From an uncultured Acidobacteriota bacterium (GTDB lineage Bacteria > Acidobacteriota > Vicinamibacteria > Vicinamibacterales > SCN-69-37): a DNA stretch of 18,820 bases. The DNA lies in NCBI GenBank assembly GCA_937880585.1, contig CALFMR010000039.1:1-18820 (forward strand). The letters run 5' to 3'. Positions within the stretch are counted from its first letter, which is position 1. Every line of letters starts with the position of its first letter. A program made the position numbers and the translations under genes. A model generated the notes under the pieces. That model was not told the DNA's origin. It did not search any database and saw nothing but the letters and a program-made list of their open reading frames with translations. Of this stretch, positions 8,526-13,402 are shown piece by piece.

Positions 8526-8774
8526 GTCCGCATGCAGGTTCAGTTGACCGACGAACAGGTCAAGGCGCTGCGCCGGCGATCGAAGCGCGAGAATCTGTCA
8601 CTCGCCGCCCTCGTTCGACGGGCGGTCGAGGCGTTCACGCGGGTTGAGCCGCCGAACGACGACGAAGTACGCGGTCGAGCGATGCGCGCGGCCGGCCGTT
8701 TCGCTTCAGGTGTGACTGACACGTCGCGCCGCCATGACGACGCGCTTGCCGACGCGCTCGTTCAGTCGCGATGA
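8523..8774 (+). CDS. vapB: Ribbon-helix-helix antitoxin, VapB-like
   Basis: An 83-residue protein predicted to neutralise the adjacent PIN toxin and repress the operon. The N-terminus reads MQVQLTDEQVKALRRRS (from Met4), a beta strand plus first helix, followed by RENLSLAALVRRAVEAFTR, the pattern of a CopG/Arc ribbon-helix-helix DNA-binding fold. The charged C-terminal half (from about 40) is the usual toxin-wrapping segment. Start choice is uncertain: ATG 8523 lies within the operator palindrome and has no Shine-Dalgarno; ATG 8532 is three codons later. The stop TGA overlaps the toxin ATG as ATGA, giving tight translational coupling. Family by pattern; the partner supports it strongly. Confidence 0.85.
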   Translation: MVRMQVQLTDEQVKALRRRSKRENLSLAALVRRAVEAFTRVEPPNDDEVRGRAMRAAGRFASGVTDTSRRHDDALADALVQSR

Positions 8775-9199
8775 TCTTCGTTGATACATCGGCCCTCTAC
8801 GCGGTCCTCGATCGCGACGACGAGAATCACGCCGCCGCCAAACACACCTGGTCCGATGTGCTGGGGACCGAAGCGCCGCTGCTCGTCACCAACTACATCC
8901 TCGTCGAAACCACCGCGCTCGTTCAGCATCGTTTGGGTCTGGAGGCTGTCCGCGTGCTGTGCGCCGACATCCTGCCGGCCCTCGAGACTCATTGGGTCAC
9001 GGACGCTGACCACGCCCACGCGCAGAATGCGCTGCTGGCAGCCGACCGCCGCAAGCTGAGTCTCGTCGACTGCAGCAGCTTTCACGTCATGCGCGGACGA
9101 GGGGTGCGGAAGGCATTCGCGTTCGACCCGCACTTTCGCGAACAGGGCTTCGATCTGCTGCCCGCACGCGGCGATGTCACGCCGCCCGGCGGGCCTTGA
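8771..9199 (+). CDS. vapC: PIN-domain ribonuclease toxin, VapC-like
   Basis: A predicted Mg2+-dependent endoribonuclease whose usual targets are tRNA or rRNA sites (family knowledge). The 142-residue protein is a complete PIN domain: MIFVDTSALYAVLD with D5, NYILVETTALV with E46, LSLVDCSSFHVM with D100, and AFAFDPHFREQGF with D119. All four acidic positions expected at the metal site are present, so it looks active. It overlaps the antitoxin by 4 bp (ATGA) and depends on coupled translation, as no Shine-Dalgarno is evident. It ends at a convergent junction carrying repeat copy 2. The pair sits just downstream of the dus gene and may be a small mobile islet, though no target-site duplication is seen. 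Confidence 0.92.
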   Translation: MIFVDTSALYAVLDRDDENHAAAKHTWSDVLGTEAPLLVTNYILVETTALVQHRLGLEAVRVLCADILPALETHWVTDADHAHAQNALLAADRRKLSLVDCSSFHVMRGRGVRKAFAFDPHFREQGFDLLPARGDVTPPGGP

Positions 9200-9229
9200 G
9201 CTTCTGCCTTCTGGCCTCGAACTTCTAAC
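9200..9229 (-). repeat. Dispersed purine-rich intergenic repeat, copy 2
   Basis: Read on the minus strand it begins GTTAGAAGTTCGA and matches copy 1 (1587-1616) at 28 of 30 positions. It fills the convergent gap after vapC, and its TAG (9227-9225) is the stop codon of the minus-strand gene, exactly as copy 1 supplies the rfaE2 stop. Repeat and gene share the same orientation in both cases. Confidence 0.8.
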
Positions 9230-10232
9230 GTCTCCCGCGTGGTCCCTTGCCGCCGTGCGGCCGGAACGACCGCGGGCGATCCGATCGCGGTGTCGTGTCG
9301 GACGGTGCGTCCTGGTCGCCGCGCTTGCGCTTCGGTTTCCACTCGAGTCGCGGCGTCTCGCCGCGCGTCTCGCGCGGACGCCAGCCGCCGCCCGATGGTT
9401 TCCAGTCGGACCGACGCCCCTCCTTCGCGTGAGGCCGCGGCTTCCAACCGCCCGAAGATTCGCCGCGGTTCCTCTCGCCCGGCTTTCCACTGTCTGACCA
9501 CGCGCTGCGGTTCTTCGTTCCAGGCTTTCCGTGTCCCGACCATGAGCCGCGGCCTTTGGCGCCTGGCTTCCCATGACCGGACCACGGCCGCTGACCCTTG
9601 CCGCCAGCCTTGCCGGACCACCGGCCGCCGGCCTTCGGTCCGGGCTTGCCGTACGCGGGTCGTGCGCCCTTCGGTCCCGCGGGCTTCCACTCGAGCGGCG
9701 GCCGACGGTCGCCCGATCGTTCGTCCCGTTTCGGGCTCGGCGGCTTCCACTCAAGGGGCGGGCGACGATCGCCAGATTGCTCGTTGCGCTTCGTGCTCGG
9801 CGGTTTCCAGTCGAGCGGCTGCTGGTCGCGGCCGTGTTGCCCTCGCGGACCTCGAGGTCCACGCGTATCGAACGTCCCGCCGCGGCTGCCTTCGTCGTCC
9901 CGTTCGTGCCTCCACCCTTCGCGCTGCTTCCATCGCGCGCGCTTCTGGTCGCGCGTGAGTTTGTATTTCGCGCGCGGATCGACGTGCGCGCCGCCGGGTC
10001 GCCAGTCGCGCGACCGTGCAGGTCCCCGCGCCAGCCGCGCCTCTCTGGCGGCCGTCTGCGCTTCTTCGGGCGACGACCACAGGCGGCCGCGCTCGAACCA
10101 TTTGAGCGCCGCGTCCGGCTGCGTGTGCTGCAGTTGCTTGAGCGTCGGGACGAGCTCTTCGCGGTCGCGCGCGCGAAATGCCGTCGCCGCCTCGCCCATG
10201 ACGATGACCCACCATGCGTGTCGCTTGATCAT
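9225..10232 (-). CDS. Hypothetical basic tandem-repeat protein (Arg/Gly/Lys/Trp-rich)
   Basis: I do not recognise a characterised family. The first 110 of 335 residues look folded and charged (for example REELVPTLKQLQ and ALKWFERGRLWSSPEEAQ). The rest is low-complexity and probably disordered. A 20-residue tandem unit built on L[DE]WKPPS.K occurs at 140-159 and 160-179, with a partial third copy from 180. A 14-residue unit of the form [PSA]WS..GKPG occurs three times at 216-257, and further WKP/WRP motifs follow to 300. The positive charge and evenly spaced Trp suggest nucleic-acid or polyanion binding, but that is inference. It starts 2 bp after the NtrC-type regulator stop on the same strand, so it is probably co-transcribed. 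Met12 is an alternative start. Long frames on the opposite strand reflect biased composition. Confidence 0.75.
   Translation of the reverse strand: MIKRHAWWVIVMGEAATAFRARDREELVPTLKQLQHTQPDAALKWFERGRLWSSPEEAQTAAREARLARGPARSRDWRPGGAHVDPRAKYKLTRDQKRARWKQREGWRHERDDEGSRGGTFDTRGPRGPRGQHGRDQQPLDWKPPSTKRNEQSGDRRPPLEWKPPSPKRDERSGDRRPPLEWKPAGPKGARPAYGKPGPKAGGRWSGKAGGKGQRPWSGHGKPGAKGRGSWSGHGKPGTKNRSAWSDSGKPGERNRGESSGGWKPRPHAKEGRRSDWKPSGGGWRPRETRGETPRLEWKPKRKRGDQDAPSDTTPRSDRPRSFRPHGGKGPRGRR
9696..9815 (-). repeat. Two tandem 60-bp units encoding a WKPP repeat
   Basis: The coding DNA contains two consecutive 60-bp units (9815-9756 and 9755-9696) encoding 20-residue repeats of the form LEWKPPSPKRDERSGDRRPP. 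The protein copies differ at only four positions while codons vary, so the duplication looks old or under selection at protein level. Confidence 0.75.
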
Positions 10233-10234
10233 GG

Positions 10235-11638
10235 CTATTGCCGATCCAGCCGCTTCAGCTTCTCGATGAGCGTCGTCCGCTTCACGCGAAGCAGGTCGGC
10301 CGCCTGTCGTTTGTTCCCGCCGGTGCGCTCGAGCGCCTGGCGGATGAGGCCGTGTTCGAAATCCGAGACGAGTCGATCGAGCTCCAATCCTTCCGGCGGA
10401 AAGACGAAATCGCCGGTCGACGGTGAGAAGGGCACGTCGCGAATTTCGTCGGGCAGATCGGGAGCCGAGAGCTGCGCGCGTCCGGGCGACAAGGCGAACG
10501 TGCGTTCCATCACGTTCTCGAGCTGCCGCACGTTGCCCGGCCAGTGATAGGCCATGAGCGCCTGCTGTGCGTCCTGTCCGAGCGTCACCCGTCGGGGCGG
10601 TGAGGCGGCGCTACTGAAACGATCGAGGAAGTGTTGCGCGAGCAGCGGAATGTCGCCGCGCCGTTCGCGCAGCGCCGGCACGCGGATCGGGATCACGTTC
10701 AGGCGATAGTACAGATCCTCGCGGAACGTGCCTTCGTCGACCATGCGCTTGAGATCCGAGTTCGTCGCGGCGATGACGCGCACGTCGACGCGGATCGTCT
10801 GCGAGTCGCCGACGCGCTCGAACTCGCGTCCCTGCAGCACGCGCAGGAGCTTCGACTGCAGCCCCGCGCTCATCGTGCCCACCTCGTCGAGGAACAACGT
10901 CCCGCGATTGGCCTGCTCGATGCGTCCTTGACGATTGGCGACGGCGCCCGTGAATGCGCCGCGGACGTGACCGAAGAGCTCGGCTTCGAGGAGCGTCTCG
11001 GGGATCGCGCTGCAGTTGATGGCGACGAATCGCTGCGCGCGGCGCGGACTCGCGTCATGAATCGCGCGCGCAGCCAGTTCCTTGCCCGTGCCCGTCTCGC
11101 CCGTCACGAGCACCGTGCTCGTCGTCTGGGCGACCGTGCGCAGCAACTCGAAGAGACGCGCCATGACCGGCGCCCGGCCGATGATGCCTTCGATGCCGAA
11201 GCGCTCGTGAAGCTGCGCGCGCAGGTACGCGTTCTCCGTCTTCAGCCGGCGCTTCTCGACCGACGCGTTGATCTCGTGCAGCAGCTCCTCGAACTGGAAC
11301 GGCTTGGTGATGAACCCTTCCGCGCCACGCCGCGTGATCTCGACAGCCTCGCGCACGGTGCCGAAGCCGGTGATGACGATGGCGATGATCTCGGGATAGC
11401 GGGCGAGGGCTTCGTCGAGCACCTGGCGGCCGTCGACGCCGGGTAGGCGAAGGTCGGTGATGAGGATGTCGAAGGCGAACTCGTTCAGCCGCTCGAGCGC
11501 CTCCTCGCCGGAGGCCGCCTGCCGGACCTGGAAGCCCTGCTCGGTGAGCCGCTCGGCTATGACTTCACGGAATGCAGATTCGTCATCGACGAGCAGCAGG
11601 TGCGGGGGTTGGGCGTCTGACATCTGGGGAGACGGCAT
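10235..11638 (-). CDS. NtrC-family sigma-54-dependent response regulator
   Basis: A transcription activator that, when phosphorylated, forms a hexameric ATPase opening sigma-54 RNA polymerase at promoters. From ATG 11638 it has 467 residues. A receiver domain at about 12-125 carries the acidic pair D18/D19, acceptor D62 (ILITDLRLPG) and K112. The AAA+ domain follows, with Walker A GETGTGKE at 180-187, the sigma-54 contact loop GAFTGA at 227-232, Walker B TLFLDEVG and WPGNVRQLENV. A Fis-type helix-turn-helix (GGNKRQAADLLRVKRTTL) closes the protein. ATG 11623 is an equally good start; neither has a clear Shine-Dalgarno. The open frame back to 11746 looks non-genic. No cognate kinase adjoins on the same strand; a hybrid kinase lies 1.8 kb away. 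The target genes are unknown. Confidence 0.95.
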   Translation of the reverse strand: MPSPQMSDAQPPHLLLVDDESAFREVIAERLTEQGFQVRQAASGEEALERLNEFAFDILITDLRLPGVDGRQVLDEALARYPEIIAIVITGFGTVREAVEITRRGAEGFITKPFQFEELLHEINASVEKRRLKTENAYLRAQLHERFGIEGIIGRAPVMARLFELLRTVAQTTSTVLVTGETGTGKELAARAIHDASPRRAQRFVAINCSAIPETLLEAELFGHVRGAFTGAVANRQGRIEQANRGTLFLDEVGTMSAGLQSKLLRVLQGREFERVGDSQTIRVDVRVIAATNSDLKRMVDEGTFREDLYYRLNVIPIRVPALRERRGDIPLLAQHFLDRFSSAASPPRRVTLGQDAQQALMAYHWPGNVRQLENVMERTFALSPGRAQLSAPDLPDEIRDVPFSPSTGDFVFPPEGLELDRLVSDFEHGLIRQALERTGGNKRQAADLLRVKRTTLIEKLKRLDRQ

Positions 11639-11639
11639 T

Positions 11640-11656
11640 TTGACACGGATTGACAC
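11640..11656 (+). repeat. Direct repeat TTGACAC at 10-bp spacing
   Basis: TTGACAC occurs at 11640-11646 and 11650-11656, one helical turn apart, immediately upstream of the NtrC-type gene start. It could be a binding site for a regulator of the divergent promoters. On the plus strand each copy contains the -35 consensus, but no -10 is found at the right distance. Confidence 0.35.
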
Positions 11657-11794
11657 AGGCGCAACTCGGGCCCGGAAAGCCGGCGTCCGCCGCGAGCGCT
11701 GGCAAACGCGTCGTGTCGGTTTTCCGTCGCGTAAAGTCCCGCGCAACCCCGCCGATATTGCAGGCAGAACGTCTTCATTCTTGCTGAGAATTGC

Positions 11795-11810
11795 CGGCCC
11801 GACAGGGCCG
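11795..11810 (+). other. GC-rich hairpin in the leader of the HTH gene
   Basis: CGGCCC and GGGCCG form a perfect 6-bp stem with loop GACA, ending 8 bases before the ATG of the small DNA-binding protein. It could hinder ribosome access or be a protein site. In this GC-rich DNA chance is a real alternative. Confidence 0.3.
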
Positions 11811-11818
11811 CGGGATGG

Positions 11819-12046
11819 ATGCCGATGCTGGTCGAACGAAAAACCGTTTCCATCCCCCGAGCGTGTGAGCTCGTGGGGGTCAGCCGTCGAACGATTTACA
11901 ACTGGATTGCCAGCTCCAAGGTGCAGTACGTGAGAACGGCGGGCGGATCCGTCCGGATCTTCGTCGACACCCTGTGGCGGGAACCCGACACGACCACGCC
12001 CCCCGAGGCGCCTGGTGCGCTCGAGGGTCTGAGTCGTGGCGCCTGA
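11819..12046 (+). CDS. Small helix-turn-helix protein, MerR/excisionase type
   Basis: A 75-residue protein predicted to bind DNA. VSIPRACELVGVSRRTIYNW (about residues 10-29) is the HTH, and the following segment (VRTAGGSVRIFVDTLWRE) is the wing of excisionase/MerR-like winged helices. The C-terminal 20 residues are Pro/Glu-rich and probably flexible. No recombinase or prophage gene is nearby, so a regulatory role is likelier than excision. Start ATG 11819 or ATG 11825 (two codons later, with GGGATGG upstream as a weak Shine-Dalgarno). Its end overlaps the next gene by 11 bp, so both are translated from one message. It is divergent from the NtrC-type gene across about 180 bp, which must hold both promoters; I could not pick them out. 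Confidence 0.85.
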   Translation: MPMLVERKTVSIPRACELVGVSRRTIYNWIASSKVQYVRTAGGSVRIFVDTLWREPDTTTPPEAPGALEGLSRGA

Positions 12047-12287
12047 ACTGGCGCAAGGCGTCGAGCGCCGGGCCGTGGGCTTCTCCGAGGCCGATTTCTC
12101 GCGGCTGTTTCACAGGCTGAACAACCAGCTCGGCATCATCCTCGCGAATGCCGAGCTGCTGGAAACGCGCCTGACCGACGAGACCCAACGCGCGCGCGCG
12201 AGCCAGGTCGTGGCCGGCGCGCTCGACGCGATCACGACCATCCAGAACCTCCGGCAGATGGTCGGCGATCGGGCATTCGACCGCTGA
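12036..12287 (+). CDS. Stand-alone DHp-like (HisKA phosphoacceptor) mini-protein
   Basis: An 83-residue protein starting GTG 12036 inside the preceding gene. The core LFHRLNNQLGIILANAELLE closely matches the H-box of the hybrid kinase encoded at 13403-14968 (VAHELNNPLATILACAERL). A second helix follows at about 52-75, so the whole protein resembles the two-helix dimerisation/phosphoacceptor hairpin of histidine kinases without any ATPase domain. The candidate phosphorylated residue is H26. The acidic residue that normally follows the His in HisKA is replaced by Arg, so it should not behave as a normal kinase substrate. It may be a phosphotransfer intermediate, a dimerisation decoy or a degenerate remnant. 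The coding frame is intact and tightly coupled to the HTH gene, which argues against a remnant. Confidence 0.75.
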   Translation: MAPELAQGVERRAVGFSEADFSRLFHRLNNQLGIILANAELLETRLTDETQRARASQVVAGALDAITTIQNLRQMVGDRAFDR

Positions 12288-12307
12288 CCGGGTCGTCGGT
12301 ACACGCC

Positions 12308-12331
12308 GGCCGATCACAATTGTGATCGGCC
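12308..12331. promoter_or_regulatory. 24-bp perfect palindrome
   Basis: GGCCGATCACAA is followed directly by its reverse complement TTGTGATCGGCC, perfect over 24 bp. It begins 21 bp after the stop of the DHp mini-gene. It could be an operator for a dimeric regulator, or as RNA a 10-bp hairpin with an AAUU loop. No U-tract follows, so it is not a standard intrinsic terminator. Confidence 0.65.
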
Positions 12332-12347
12332 CGTCAACGCGTTGACG
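12332..12347. promoter_or_regulatory. 16-bp perfect palindrome abutting the first
   Basis: CGTCAACG is followed by CGTTGACG, perfect over 16 bp, starting at the base after the 24-bp palindrome. The two sequences are unrelated, suggesting two different binding proteins or two states of one structure. An ATTTG follows. Confidence 0.6.
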
Positions 12348-12533
12348 ATTTGCCCGCGCGTCCTGCGCTGGGCTTCACGCCGCTATACATCACGGCTTCT
12401 GTCCGTAAAGCCAATCACATCAGTATTTTGCTGTCACTTATCGGCGCGCGCGTGACGTGAGTTCACGCTGGCCGCCGATTTGGCACTGAGGTTGCCTTAC
12501 AGCTCGCCGCCAGTTGAGCTGAGGAGGCACGAG

Positions 12534-13355
12534 ATGTTACGGGCGCCGCTGATGGAATCGCAGCAGGATCGGGTCGCGGCCACGCTGCCGTTTGTCGAGT
12601 CGCTGGCTCGCCGGATGGCGTCGACCATGCCCCATTCGATCGACCTTGGGGATCTGGTGCAGGACGGCGTGCTCGGCCTCATTGACGCCGCGCACCGCTA
12701 CGACGAGTCGCGCGGCATCAAGTTCGAGACCTTTGCCGAGCGCCGCGTCCGCGGGGCGATGATCGATGCCTTGCGCCGCGACGCCTGGCCGCGCGGCGTC
12801 CGTCGCGCACGACGCGAGCTCGAAGCGGCGCGCGAGGAACTGCGCCGCGAGCTGGGCGCCGAGCCGACGCTCGCCGATCTCGCGCGGCGCGTCGGATCAG
12901 ACGAGGCGCGGCTCGAACGGACGATCATGCGCATCAGCACGATCGAATCGACGTCGCCGCTCGCCAATCTCGACACGCTCGACAGCGCGTCGCTGCCCGC
13001 CGTGCTCGTGCCGAGCGAACCGCCGGCGCCCGATCGGCTCTACGAACAATCACAGGTGCGCAGCCGCGTGCGCAAGGCGCTGGCGGAATTGCCCGCGCGC
13101 GAGCGCCGCATCATCGGGATGTACTACTTTGCGAATGCGACGATGAAGCAGATTGGCGACGCGATCGGCGTGAACGAGTCGCGCGTCTCGCAGCTGCACG
13201 CACGCGCCATTCAGCGCCTGCGCCGCGTGATGAGCGGCGCCGACGATCGTCCCGCGCCGCGTCTGGTCAAGCGTCCGCGCCTCGCGAAGGCACCCGCCGC
13301 ACGCCGCCCGGCCGTTGCCGCGGCGCTGCCGGACTCGCGGAGAGCGGTGGCCTGA
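12534..13355 (+). CDS. RNA polymerase sigma factor, FliA/WhiG (sigma-28) family
   Basis: An alternative sigma factor of 273 residues that would direct RNA polymerase to a specific promoter set. Region 2 is clear: FVESLARRMASTMP, LGDLVQDGVLGLIDAAHRYD and IKFETFAERRVRGAMIDALRRDAWPRGVRR, a hallmark of the FliA/WhiG group. A region-3 segment (EPTLADLARRVG) follows, then region 4 with PARERRIIGMYYF and the HTH MKQIGDAIGVNESRVSQLHARAIQRLR. A basic Ala/Pro/Arg-rich tail of about 40 residues extends past the usual end. ATG 12534 is preceded by GAGGAGG at good spacing, so the longer open frame from 12480 is not used. No flagellar or anti-sigma (FlgM) gene is present, so the regulon cannot be assigned. 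It lies downstream of the double palindrome and convergent with the hybrid kinase. Confidence 0.93.
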   Translation: MLRAPLMESQQDRVAATLPFVESLARRMASTMPHSIDLGDLVQDGVLGLIDAAHRYDESRGIKFETFAERRVRGAMIDALRRDAWPRGVRRARRELEAAREELRRELGAEPTLADLARRVGSDEARLERTIMRISTIESTSPLANLDTLDSASLPAVLVPSEPPAPDRLYEQSQVRSRVRKALAELPARERRIIGMYYFANATMKQIGDAIGVNESRVSQLHARAIQRLRRVMSGADDRPAPRLVKRPRLAKAPAARRPAVAAALPDSRRAVA

Positions 13356-13362
13356 GGAGCAA

Positions 13363-13395
13363 GTGAGAAGCTAGAAGACAGAAGCCAGAGAGCGG
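13363..13395 (+). repeat. Dispersed purine-rich intergenic repeat, copy 3 (diverged)
   Basis: GTGAGAAGCTAGAAG followed by ACAGAAGCCAGAG aligns with copy 1 over about 32 bases with four mismatches and one single-base insertion. It lies in the convergent gap between the sigma factor and hybrid kinase genes, 8 bp after the sigma stop codon, in the same orientation as that gene. Confidence 0.6.
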
Positions 13396-13402
13396 AGCGG
13401 TT

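Larger units (their letters stand above)
12288..12533. other. Intergenic regulatory region upstream of the sigma factor gene
   Basis: About 245 bp without a gene. It holds two abutting perfect palindromes (12308-12347) and then a locally AT-richer stretch (about 12381-12440) in which CTATACAT and CAGTATTTTG could contribute -10 boxes, but I cannot pair either with a convincing -35. CGTGA-GT-TCACG near 12461-12472 is a further small inverted repeat. A GAGGAGG ribosome binding site precedes the ATG at 12534. Confidence 0.5.

Noticed and set aside
9239..10547. Several long plus-strand frames opposite the tandem-repeat protein gene
   Set aside because: Ser/Arg/Pro-rich products without motifs. 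The minus-strand frame has protein-level repeats with varied codons, a folded-looking head and a 2-bp link to the regulator gene.
11640..11668. TTGACA at 11640 and 11650 as -35 boxes of the HTH gene
   Set aside because: No -10-like hexamer occurs 16-18 bp downstream of either; kept only as a direct repeat.
11639..11746. N-terminal extension of the NtrC-type regulator to 11746
   Set aside because: The extension is Arg/Val-rich, has no conserved content and precedes a normal receiver start; ATG 11638 or 11623 gives family length.
12433..12447. GCCGATAA-type sigma-28 -10 element on the minus strand upstream of the sigma factor
   Set aside because: It points away from the sigma gene and no TAAA-type -35 is found at the right spacing.
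1587..13395. The dispersed repeat as a CRISPR array or insertion-sequence end
   Set aside because: Copies are kilobases apart without regular spacers, have no terminal inverted repeats and no transposase nearby.
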